Shown here: piece by piece, positions 54,524 through 62,875 of the stretch
Layout of the letters: each line of letters begins with the position of its first letter
How positions within the stretch are numbered: position 1 is the stretch's first letter
DNA from: Allopontixanthobacter sp041552775
GTDB lineage: Bacteria > Pseudomonadota > Alphaproteobacteria > Sphingomonadales > Sphingomonadaceae
DNA length: 64,000 nt
Reading direction: 5' to 3'
Assembly: GCA_041552775.1 (NCBI GenBank)
Contig: JBFEKH010000003.1
Span: forward strand, 40,558-104,557
Position numbers and translations under genes: made by a program
Notes under the pieces: model-generated
The model's database searches: none
The model's input: only the letters and a program-made list of their open reading frames with translations
Told to the model about the DNA's origin: nothing

Positions 54524-57040
54524 ATGCACCGGATTACAAAACCTCTTCTTTGCGCTTCCATCGCGCTCGGTCCTCTGATGGCAGCTCCCACCTACGCGCA
54601 GGAAGCCCCAGCTGAGACTGCGGCAGAAAATTCCGATACGATCATCGTGACCGCCCGGCGGCAGAGTGAACGCCTGCAAGACGTGCCGGCGTCGGTCTCC
54701 GTCCTGACGTCAGATGCGCTGGAGAAAACCGGCGCTGACAATGCACAAGACTTCGCCCAGCTGACTCCCGGCGTGACGATCGTGACCGGGACGGCAGAAG
54801 CAGGCGATACGCAGGTGAACATCCGCGGTATCAATGGTGCGCGCGATGCGGAAAGCTCGGTCGCGCTGGTCGTCGACGGGATCCTGAAGACCAACACAGC
54901 GCAATTGAACCAGGCACAGGGCACCCTGCGGCAGGTCGAAATTCTCAAGGGGCCGCAAGGCGCAATTTACGGCCGCAACGCTGCGGCCGGTGCGATTGTT
55001 CTCCAGACCCTGAAGCCGGGAGATTTCTTCGAAGGCGCGGTCAAGGCGTCTTACGCCAACGAAAATACAGTGGAGGCTACCGGCCATATTGCCGGGCCAA
55101 TCAGCGACAATATGGGCTTCGTCCTGTCCGGTTATTACCGCACGACCGATGGCTTCTTTCGCAACACTTTCCTGAATAACGAGAAGGTGGTTGATGATCA
55201 GGAAGTCTGGACCGTCGATGGACGGTTGGTCACGCAATTGGGCGAGATGACCGAACTGGATATCAAGGCGCGATATTCACAGCTGCGCGGTGCTTCGATC
55301 AACTTCAACACCTCGTTCCATCTGCCCAATTTCGCTGCTGTAAATCCGGCATTCTACGAAGACGTGAATAAGCACGAGTTCGATTATTACGGCAACATCC
55401 GCCCAACCAATTCGCAGGACAGTTTCGATGTTTCGGCGAAGGTCGAGCATGATTTCGGCGGCATCATGATGACCGCATGGGCCCTTTATTCCGACATTGA
55501 CCAATCACTGGTCGCTGACGGTACTTCTGCAGATTTCGCCCGTTATATCTTTGCGGCTGATCCAGCTGGGCAAACCGCAGTTAACAGCTGTTTTGCCACA
55601 ACTGCTCAGCTGACCGGTTTTCCTGTTCTGCAACCTGGTTTCATCGGCAACAATCCGGTGCCCTTCATCTTCGATCCGGCCAACGGTTCAACTTTTGGCG
55701 CTTACAGCCCGACCACATGTGATGGCACGCAATTGCAGACACGTTCGCAGCGCGACATCAGCGGTGAACTGCGCTTCGCATCGGATGGCAGCGGCCCGCT
55801 CGATTGGCAGGTTGGTGCATATTATCTCAATATCAACCGGGAAGTCGGTGTCAGCCTGGGTGCCGATACCGGGGCCGGCGTGATCGAGAACCTGTACAAC
55901 GGCCCCGATACCGCAAATCCGACCTCGCTACTGCTGGCCGACCAGTTCGATACCAATGTCTACGCTGCGTTTGGATCGGTGGACTATGAAGTGACCCCGA
56001 CTGTATCGGTCGGCCTGGCCCTTCGCTATGATATCGAAGCCCGCAAAACGAATTCACTGGTCCCCATCGCGACCGACCCCTTCACTGGTGGTCCGATCAA
56101 TCCCGGACAGGCTTTCGGGGCGCTTACTCCGAAAGAAGCAACCTTCAAGCAGCTGCAGCCGAAGGTCAGCCTTAGCTGGCAGCCGTCCGAAAACATCAAT
56201 TTGTATGCCAACTGGGGCATCGGCTTCAAATCAGGTGGTTTCAATAACCAGGGATCCGCCGCACTGATTGATGCCAATTTCAATGATTTCATTGGCGCCG
56301 ATGTGACAATCAACGATCTGTACCAGAAAGAAACTTCAAGCGCGTTCGAAGTCGGCTTGAAGGGCAGCTTTCTCGACAATGCGATCACCTACGATCTGGC
56401 CGGTTATTACACAGAAATCGACGACATGCAGTTCTTCGAATTCTTTGTCGGCGGCTTTGGCCTGCTGCGTGTGGTTTCTAACATCGACAAGGTCGAAGTT
56501 AAGGGTGCGGAACTCAACCTGACCGGCAAGGTGGTCGAAGGCTGGAAGTTCTTCGGATCGTTCAACGTGACCGACAGTGAAATCAAAGCAAACAGTTCGC
56601 GGACTTACACTGTGGGTAACAAATCGCCTTACACTGCCGATTACACCATCAACTTGGGTACCGAAATCGAGGCGCCGCTGACCAACGCAATCGACCTGAT
56701 CGTGCGCGCTGACTACCGGATTACCGGGCCGACCTGGTTCCATTCGGTCCAGGATCAGGAACGTCCGACGCTGTTTTCCGGACTGCTCCCGGGATCTGCG
56801 CTGATGTTGCCGGGATTTGTCGGGAACGCACGGTATGACGTGGCACAGCGTGATACGTTCGGCGTTTTGAACGTTCGGGCCGGGATCGATACCGGCAGCT
56901 TCACTGCAGCAGTTTTTGCCAACAATGCACTGAACAGGAAATTTATTTCGGAAGCCATTCCGGCGATCGAATTTGGCGGTTCGTTCGTCTCGCCCGGCGC
57001 TCGGCGACTGGTGGGAGTGGAAGTGGGCTACAAATTCTAG
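54524..57040 (+). CDS. TonB-dependent outer-membrane receptor
   Basis: An 838-residue TonB-dependent receptor importing a scarce substrate across the outer membrane. A signal peptide ends near TYAQ-EA; the TonB box region is DTIIVTARRQ (about residue 38); the plug domain covers about 55-170 (VNIRGINGARDAESSVAL and ILKGPQGAIYGRNAAAGAI); and the remaining sequence forms the beta-barrel, ending in EVGYKF with a C-terminal Phe. The start at 54524 follows GGGGAA. It is divergent from the gntR operon and ends at a strong terminator. The type resembles the sphingomonad receptors for small organics rather than siderophores, but the ligand is unknown. Confidence 0.93.
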   Translation: MHRITKPLLCASIALGPLMAAPTYAQEAPAETAAENSDTIIVTARRQSERLQDVPASVSVLTSDALEKTGADNAQDFAQLTPGVTIVTGTAEAGDTQVNIRGINGARDAESSVALVVDGILKTNTAQLNQAQGTLRQVEILKGPQGAIYGRNAAAGAIVLQTLKPGDFFEGAVKASYANENTVEATGHIAGPISDNMGFVLSGYYRTTDGFFRNTFLNNEKVVDDQEVWTVDGRLVTQLGEMTELDIKARYSQLRGASINFNTSFHLPNFAAVNPAFYEDVNKHEFDYYGNIRPTNSQDSFDVSAKVEHDFGGIMMTAWALYSDIDQSLVADGTSADFARYIFAADPAGQTAVNSCFATTAQLTGFPVLQPGFIGNNPVPFIFDPANGSTFGAYSPTTCDGTQLQTRSQRDISGELRFASDGSGPLDWQVGAYYLNINREVGVSLGADTGAGVIENLYNGPDTANPTSLLLADQFDTNVYAAFGSVDYEVTPTVSVGLALRYDIEARKTNSLVPIATDPFTGGPINPGQAFGALTPKEATFKQLQPKVSLSWQPSENINLYANWGIGFKSGGFNNQGSAALIDANFNDFIGADVTINDLYQKETSSAFEVGLKGSFLDNAITYDLAGYYTEIDDMQFFEFFVGGFGLLRVVSNIDKVEVKGAELNLTGKVVEGWKFFGSFNVTDSEIKANSSRTYTVGNKSPYTADYTINLGTEIEAPLTNAIDLIVRADYRITGPTWFHSVQDQERPTLFSGLLPGSALMLPGFVGNARYDVAQRDTFGVLNVRAGIDTGSFTAAVFANNALNRKFISEAIPAIEFGGSFVSPGARRLVGVEVGYKF

Positions 57041-57049
57041 ACGAAACTT

Positions 57050-57094
57050 AAATGTGCCCTGCGGCGGTCTCCTGATCGCTGCAGGGCACATTTT
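57050..57094. terminator. Bidirectional intrinsic terminator
   Basis: AAATGTGCCCTGC at 57050-57062 pairs perfectly with GCAGGGCACATTT at 57081-57093 (13 bp, 18-base loop). The A-run before and the T-run after (57091-57094) serve both strands. It separates the receptor stop (57040) from the convergent hflX stop (57106). Confidence 0.85.
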
Positions 57095-57105
57095 GAACAT
57101 CGAGC

Positions 57106-58428
57106 TTAAAGGCTGGCGAAGCGGCCGAATTCCTTGGGCGACAGGCGAACCTCAAATGCGCGCAGCGGACCATTGGCGTCCTGCCCGGCGTCCTTTTCAG
57201 ACATGATCTGGCCATGCGCATGAAGCCAGGCCAACTTTTGCCCTTCGCCTACTGGCAGGACAATCTCGTATAATTTCGAACTGGCCGTCAGCAATTTGTC
57301 GAGCGTAGCGACCAATTCGTCCATGCCGGTCCCGCTCATCGCTGAAATCGGCACAATCGTATCATCAGCCGCGGCGATTTCGGCAAGTTCCCCGGCGCGG
57401 TCTGCGTCAAGCAGGTCCCATTTGTTCCAAGCCTCGATGATCGGGATCAGGTTCTCACCATCCTCTGCATCCGTCACGCCCAATCCCGCGAGTACCTCAA
57501 GTACCTGAGATTTCTGGGCAGCAGACGCGGGGCTGGAAATATCGCGCACATGCACGATCACGTCAGCTGCCGTCACCTCTTCAAGCGTTGCGCGGAATGC
57601 TGCGACCAATTGTGTCGGCAGGTCGGAAATGAAACCCACGGTATCGGACAGGATCGCCTTTTCCACTCCCGGCAGCCGGACAGCACGCATGGTCGGATCA
57701 AGCGTCGCGAACAGCAAATCTTCTGCCATCACGTCAGAGCCGGTCAGGCGGTTGAACAAGGTGGATTTGCCGGCGTTGGTATAGCCGACCAGTGCGATGA
57801 CTGGCCAAGGAGCCCTGCCCCGCCGTTCACGGTGGAGCGCGCGGGTGCGGCGAACCTGTTCAAGTTCCTTGCGTAGCCGCGCCATCCGCTGGCGGATCAT
57901 CCGGCGGTCGGCCTCGATCTGAGTTTCACCCGGACCGCCCAGGAATCCGAAGCCGCCGCGCTGGCGTTCCAGGTGGGTCCAACTGCGCACCAAACGGCTC
58001 TGCTGGTAATCGAGATGCGCGAGCTCGACCTGCAAGCGGCCTTCGGCTGTTGCGGCACGCTCCCCGAATATCTCAAGGATCAGGCCGGTCCGGTCGATGA
58101 CCTTTCGCTTAAGCTTGTCTTCCAGATTGCGCTGCTGGATCGGCGACAGCGCGCCATCGACGACCACGAGCTCAGCTTCTTCCAGCTCGCATTTGGTAGC
58201 AATTGTTTCCACCTGTCCGGACCCGAACAGGGTGTTGGGTTTCACATCGCGCACCGGCAGTATAATTGCATCGGCAACGATGATCCCGATTGCCAGCGCC
58301 AGCCCGCAGGCTTCCTCAAGCCGCGATGCTGCATCCAGATCGTGCTTCGTCCCGCGGATATCGGGACAAATGACGATAGCCCGCGCACCGCGCGAGACTT
58401 CGCCTAACAGGTCATCATCAAAGCTCAG
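57106..58428 (-). CDS. hflX: Ribosome-associated GTPase HflX, probable CTG start
   Basis: A GTPase that splits stalled ribosomes. Canonical starts would give 382 residues from a GTG at 58254, but the frame stays open upstream through SRGARAIVICPDIRGTKHDL and LALAIGIIVADAIILPV, the conserved HflX N-terminal domain. No ATG, GTG or TTG occurs there; the frame begins after a stop at 58437. CTG at 58428, overlapping the hfq TGA and preceded by a GGAAGGTGAAG stretch, is the only plausible initiator, giving 440 residues, the normal length. G1 is GYTNAGKST (about 215-223) and G3 is DTVGFI. A frameshift upstream is the alternative. Confidence 0.88.
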   Translation of the reverse strand: MSFDDDLLGEVSRGARAIVICPDIRGTKHDLDAASRLEEACGLALAIGIIVADAIILPVRDVKPNTLFGSGQVETIATKCELEEAELVVVDGALSPIQQRNLEDKLKRKVIDRTGLILEIFGERAATAEGRLQVELAHLDYQQSRLVRSWTHLERQRGGFGFLGGPGETQIEADRRMIRQRMARLRKELEQVRRTRALHRERRGRAPWPVIALVGYTNAGKSTLFNRLTGSDVMAEDLLFATLDPTMRAVRLPGVEKAILSDTVGFISDLPTQLVAAFRATLEEVTAADVIVHVRDISSPASAAQKSQVLEVLAGLGVTDAEDGENLIPIIEAWNKWDLLDADRAGELAEIAAADDTIVPISAMSGTGMDELVATLDKLLTASSKLYEIVLPVGEGQKLAWLHAHGQIMSEKDAGQDANGPLRAFEVRLSPKEFGRFASL

Positions 58429-58964
58429 TCGTCTTCACCTTCCCACTCGCCCGACAGATCGACATGGGTCGTGGGCTGAATGGTTGATACGGCATGTTTG
58501 TAGGCCAACTGGACGAAACCGTCCCGCTCCAGCAGCATGCAGAACAAATCATAGGCGGCAATCCGGCCTTGTAGCATCACACCATTGACCAAGAACATCG
58601 TGACCTGCGCTTCGGCTTCGCTCACACGGGACAGGAATACGTCCTGCAGCAGGCGTTGCTTGCGCTGGTTATCTGCACTGTCAAATTGGTGCGCGTCCAT
58701 TGGATGTCCAGGCATCAAGGTGGAAATCGCATGTTTGTAGACCAGTTGCGATTCACCATCGCGACGCAACAGGATCGAGAAATTGTCGAACCATGTAATG
58801 ATTCCCTGCAATTTCACGCCCTTTACAAGGAACATGGTCACCGGAGTCTTGTTCTTGCGCAGCAGGTTAAGAAACCCGTCCTGAAGACTGGTCTGCTTGC
58901 TCTTTTTCTCTGGCTCGGCCACTTTTGGCTTAGGCCGAGCGGACAAAGTGCGTCCTTCTGACAT
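58425..58964 (-). CDS. hfq: Tandem-domain RNA chaperone Hfq
   Basis: A 179-residue protein with two Sm/Hfq domains in one chain, about residues 25-84 and 103-164, where ordinary Hfq has one of 65-70 residues. Each has a Sm1-like VTMFLV(K/N)GV(K/M)LQG and a Sm2 YKHA(I/V)ST. The first retains Gln28-Asp29 and LRK near the rim; the second retains Gln107-Asp108 but has EAEAQ in place of the basic rim. The C-terminus is acidic (EWEGEDD). The active ring may be a trimer of tandem subunits. It follows ntrX and overlaps hflX, as usual in alphaproteobacteria. Confidence 0.93.
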   Translation of the reverse strand: MSEGRTLSARPKPKVAEPEKKSKQTSLQDGFLNLLRKNKTPVTMFLVKGVKLQGIITWFDNFSILLRRDGESQLVYKHAISTLMPGHPMDAHQFDSADNQRKQRLLQDVFLSRVSEAEAQVTMFLVNGVMLQGRIAAYDLFCMLLERDGFVQLAYKHAVSTIQPTTHVDLSGEWEGEDD

Positions 58965-59129
58965 TGTCTGTCACCTTCTTTTTGGCGTCCGCTTGTGCGG
59001 TACGCATTCTGGTCCGTCCCCTACTTAACGAAGAAGATGGCCGATAGTTTCACAACATTGTGACTGTATCGCATAATTCAAATAATGCCATTCGGTTTGA
59101 CGAAATGATTACCCGGTGATCAGTCAGAG

Positions 59130-60515
59130 TCAGTTCTTGCGATCCTCCGCATTACGTTCACCCATTCCGAGCAGCTTCAATTTGCGGTGCAACGCCGATC
59201 TTTCCATACCGATGAAACTGGCTGTCTTGGAGATATTTCCCGAAAATCGCCGAATCTGGATACTCAGGTATTCGCGTTCGAAACTCTCGCGTGCCTCGCG
59301 TAGCGGAATGCCCATCAGCGACGAAACACCGCTGGCACCGCCCAATTTACCACCAACAACTTCGCTCGGCAGCATATCAGGTTCGACCGCATCAAGTCGT
59401 TCGCGCGGGGTCAGGATGACCGTGCGTTCAACGACATTGCGCAATTGGCGGACATTGCCCGGCCAGTCATAGGCCTGCAGCGCAGCCATGGATTCCTCGG
59501 TCAGGTCGGGGGCGACGATGCCCTGCTCTGCCGCGTATCGGGTGAAGAAATGATCGGCCAGCGCAGGGATATCGTCCCGCCGTTCCGCCAGCGAAGGAAT
59601 GGTGATCGGTACGACATTGAGGCGGTAAAACAGATCTTCCCGAAAGTTTTTCTGCTCCATTTCGTATTGGAGATCACGTGAAGTCGACGACACGACCCGC
59701 ACATCGACCCCGATCTGACGACTGCCGCCAACCCGGACAAAGCTCTGTTCGGTCAGGACCCGCAGGATACGCGCCTGGGTCGACAACGGCATATCCGCGA
59801 CTTCATCGAGATACAGCGTGCCCCCGTCGGCGAGTTCAAGCAGACCCGGGCGCACCAACTTGCCATCCGATTCCTCGCCGAACAATTCCTGTTCGAAGCG
59901 TTCCGGCGTGATCCGCGCTGAATTGACAATCACGAAGGCGCAGTCGTTGCGGGGGCTCCAGCTATGCAGCAACCGCGCGGCGACTTCTTTGCCCGCGCCA
60001 GCAGGTCCGTTGATGAGAACCCGGCTACCCGTCCCCGCCACCCGTTTCAGCGTCGCGCGGACCTGGTTGATAACGACGGAATTCCCGGTGAATTCCTCTC
60101 CGTGGGTGAAGCCCTGACGCAGCCGGGTGTTTTCCCGGCGCAGTCGCTCCGTTTCGGTTGCCCGGTCCACCAGCAGCAGCAGCCGCTCCGCCTCGAACGG
60201 CTTTTCGATGAAATCCATGGCGCCGCGACTGACCGCGGATACTGCGGTATCGATATTGCCGTGTCCCGAGAAGATGATCACCGGCAGCTCAGGCTCGCGC
60301 AGCTTGATTGCATCAAGCACTTCCAACCCGTCCATTTCGCTGCCGTGCAGCCACACATCCAGCAGCACCAGGCTGGGGCGGCGTTCGTCGATTGCGGCCA
60401 GCGCTGCCGTGCTATCTGCCGCCGTTCGGCATTCATAGCCTTCATCACTGAGCACACCCGCGACCAAATCGCGAATATCGCGTTCATCGTCTACGACGAG
60501 GATATCTAGCGCCAT
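59130..60515 (-). CDS. ntrX: Response regulator NtrX
   Basis: A 461-residue response regulator paired with NtrY. The receiver domain (1-120) has DD at 9-10 and the phospho-acceptor Asp53 (LVLLDVWLHG); an AAA+ domain (about 140-375) has GPAGAGKE and GGTLYLDEVADM; a Fis-type helix-turn-helix ends the protein (SKTASFIGMERSALHRKL). Where sigma-54 activators carry GAFTGA, this one has FGEESDGKLVRPG, so it probably does not activate sigma-54 directly. The ATG at 60515 lies 22 bases after ntrY. Confidence 0.95.
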   Translation of the reverse strand: MALDILVVDDERDIRDLVAGVLSDEGYECRTAADSTAALAAIDERRPSLVLLDVWLHGSEMDGLEVLDAIKLREPELPVIIFSGHGNIDTAVSAVSRGAMDFIEKPFEAERLLLLVDRATETERLRRENTRLRQGFTHGEEFTGNSVVINQVRATLKRVAGTGSRVLINGPAGAGKEVAARLLHSWSPRNDCAFVIVNSARITPERFEQELFGEESDGKLVRPGLLELADGGTLYLDEVADMPLSTQARILRVLTEQSFVRVGGSRQIGVDVRVVSSTSRDLQYEMEQKNFREDLFYRLNVVPITIPSLAERRDDIPALADHFFTRYAAEQGIVAPDLTEESMAALQAYDWPGNVRQLRNVVERTVILTPRERLDAVEPDMLPSEVVGGKLGGASGVSSLMGIPLREARESFEREYLSIQIRRFSGNISKTASFIGMERSALHRKLKLLGMGERNAEDRKN

Positions 60516-60537
60516 TGCGCATCTGCCTTTCTGTGGG

Positions 60538-62814
60538 TCATCCGGCTGTGCCGCTGCCCAGGTTGTTTTGCGCCCCCAAATTTGTTTGCGAGACTGCAAC
60601 TGGATTGCGGGCGAAGCGAAGCGTCACCCTTGTGCCGCCGCCCGGTGCAGTTGCGAAGGTCATGTTCCCGCCATGCTCTTCGACGATCTTGTTCACAATG
60701 GCGAGGCCAAGGCCCGTCCCCTTTTCCCGGGTCGTGACGTAAGGTTCAACAATGCGATCCTGGTCCTGTGGCAACCCGACGCCATTATCCTCGACGCTCA
60801 CCACCATGTCGCTATTTGCAACCGTGATTTCGACCTGAATCCGGCCGCGATAATCGGGTTCGGCATTGCTGGCCTTTGCTTCAACTGCCTCTAACGCATT
60901 CTTCAATATGTTGGTCATTGCCTGGCCCAACTGGTGGCGGTCGCAGGCGATGAGCACCGGGCCATCCTCGCTGGTGCTGAAACTGAAGTTAATCCCCGGA
61001 TGCGCGACTTCCTGAAGGAACAGGGATTGGCGCACGAGGTCCACCGCGTTCTCCTCACGGAACACCGGCTTGGGCAGCCGCGCAAAGGACGAGAATTCAT
61101 CGACCATTTTTCGCAAGGCACCGACCTGACGCACGATCGTGTTGGTGAGATCGTCGAACAATTCGCCATCGACCTCGATCTGCTTCCGGTAGCGGCGCTT
61201 GAGCCGTTCTGTTGCCAGCTGGATCGGGGTGAGCGGGTTCTTGATTTCATGTGCAATCCGGCGCGCGACATCGGACCAGGCTGCCTGCCGCTGATCGAGC
61301 AATTGCCGAGTGATATCTTCGAAGGTGATAACCTTGCCTTCGGGCGCAGCAGCCACTTTCACTGCCAGCGTGAGCAAATCGCCGCCCTTGTTGTAATTCA
61401 CTATCCCGCTGGGCACTCCGGACGCGGCGAGCGCGGCAATCTGCGGGGACAAGGCCTCCAGCGGCAATTTTAGCGGTGTCGGCCCTCTCTCGCCAAGCAG
61501 CAATTGCTGGGCCAGGCTGTTCATGAGCAACACCTCTCCATCGGGACTGATCGAGATAATCCCGGCGGTGACCGATTCCAGGACTGTTTCCATGAACGCA
61601 CGGCGCGCATCCAGCTGGCTGTTGGCCCTGACCAGCGCATCGGTTTGCTGCTCGATCTGGGCGGTCATGCGGTTGAACGCGCGGTTAAGTTGACCGATCT
61701 CGTCATTGCCGGTTCGCCCATCGACACGTAGCGAGAAGTTACCCGCACCAACCTTGCGCGCCGCACCAACGAGTTCTGTCAGCGGTTCGACCTGCCGATC
61801 GGCAAAGCGGAGAGCGAACCAGACCGCAATCATCACCAGGATGATCGAGACGAAAAACAGCGCCAGATTGAAGCGTAGTTGCAGCGCCCTCGCCCGGTTT
61901 GTAAGCACCTCGTAAGCAGAGGCAATGTTCTTTGCGCTCTCGAAAGACGTGAACGACTGCGCCTCGGAATTGCGGGCGTTATAGAGATAGATTCCGCTTT
62001 CCCGGTCGATCGCGGAAACGGCCTCAATGCGGGTCGGCCCGCCGATCACGACCACCGATTCCCCGCCCCGCACCCGGTCAAATATGCCCGACTGTAGTTT
62101 CTGCGGCTGGTTGTCGGCCGGCAGGTCGAACATCGCGGCGGTGCGCAAGGTACCGTCGGGCAGCTCCTGCAGAATGGCGGATTCGTTCAAATCGCGGCCC
62201 TGCGCCTGATAGCGGTAAAAATCGGCAAAATCACTGTCGGCCAGAGTACCCTGCTCGAGGAAGTACCGCATGTCGCTGGCCATCGCGATCGTCTCGTTGG
62301 CCACTTCAAGTTGGTTCTGTTCGTAGTAATTTTCCGCCAGCGCATTGGCATTCTTCATCAGCCCCCGGGAATCGTCCGAAAACCAGAAATCGACGCCCGA
62401 CTGGAACAGGAATGCGGCGAAGCCGGCAACCAGCAAGGTCGGAATTGCCGCCACCATCGAAAAGAAGAACACTAGCCGGACGTGCAGCCGAGCCGTACTG
62501 CCAGCGGCGCGGCGGATGGCCAACCTGCGCCCGAACAGCACGACCAGCGCAATGGCGGGGATCAACGTACCGATAAGCAGAGATGCGACCTGTCCCGAGG
62601 GCAGCAACTGGCCTCCCGGAGGAGCGCTGGTGAAACTGTAATACGTCGCCCCGACCATGATAGCGAATGCAAGTGCCGCCGCGACTTCGAGGATCAGGAA
62701 GAAATTTGCGCGCCGCGATACCACAATGAAGCGCCGCATCCATCGGGGGCTTCTGTGGGATATCGCAGGAGACGCGCTCTTCATCGTTGCATCTCTACAA
62801 CGATAGTGTTGCAT
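60538..62814 (-). CDS. ntrY: Sensor histidine kinase NtrY
   Basis: A membrane sensor kinase of 758 residues (748 if the ATG at 62784 is used). Several transmembrane helices lie in residues 35-150, followed by a periplasmic-type region, another helix near 315-335, HAMP (about 335-390), a PAS domain (about 400-500), the HisKA site IAHEIKNPLTP (His about residue 520), and the ATPase with N-box ILKNALEAVEA, VEDNGVGLP and GTGLGLAI. It likely senses envelope or nitrogen/oxygen-related state and phosphorylates NtrX. It lies between ntrC and ntrX, all codirectional. A hairpin overlaps the second start codon. Confidence 0.95.
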   Translation of the reverse strand: MQHYRCRDATMKSASPAISHRSPRWMRRFIVVSRRANFFLILEVAAALAFAIMVGATYYSFTSAPPGGQLLPSGQVASLLIGTLIPAIALVVLFGRRLAIRRAAGSTARLHVRLVFFFSMVAAIPTLLVAGFAAFLFQSGVDFWFSDDSRGLMKNANALAENYYEQNQLEVANETIAMASDMRYFLEQGTLADSDFADFYRYQAQGRDLNESAILQELPDGTLRTAAMFDLPADNQPQKLQSGIFDRVRGGESVVVIGGPTRIEAVSAIDRESGIYLYNARNSEAQSFTSFESAKNIASAYEVLTNRARALQLRFNLALFFVSIILVMIAVWFALRFADRQVEPLTELVGAARKVGAGNFSLRVDGRTGNDEIGQLNRAFNRMTAQIEQQTDALVRANSQLDARRAFMETVLESVTAGIISISPDGEVLLMNSLAQQLLLGERGPTPLKLPLEALSPQIAALAASGVPSGIVNYNKGGDLLTLAVKVAAAPEGKVITFEDITRQLLDQRQAAWSDVARRIAHEIKNPLTPIQLATERLKRRYRKQIEVDGELFDDLTNTIVRQVGALRKMVDEFSSFARLPKPVFREENAVDLVRQSLFLQEVAHPGINFSFSTSEDGPVLIACDRHQLGQAMTNILKNALEAVEAKASNAEPDYRGRIQVEITVANSDMVVSVEDNGVGLPQDQDRIVEPYVTTREKGTGLGLAIVNKIVEEHGGNMTFATAPGGGTRVTLRFARNPVAVSQTNLGAQNNLGSGTAG

Positions 62815-62822
62815 TTATGCAA
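62782..62822 (-). promoter_or_regulatory. Inverted repeats at the ntrY translation start
   Basis: ATCGTTG/CAACGAT arms (62783-62789 and 62798-62804) form a 7-bp hairpin whose stem holds the first two bases of the ATG at 62784 and whose eight-base loop holds a weak AGAG. Next to it, TTGCATTTATGCAA (62809-62822) is a second near-palindrome that includes the ATG at 62814. Both may tune ntrY translation; the role is inferred only. Confidence 0.35.
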
Positions 62823-62875
62823 GACATTTTGCGTCGAATAGAGATTATGACCCGACAAACGCTATCCTGAGGGCC

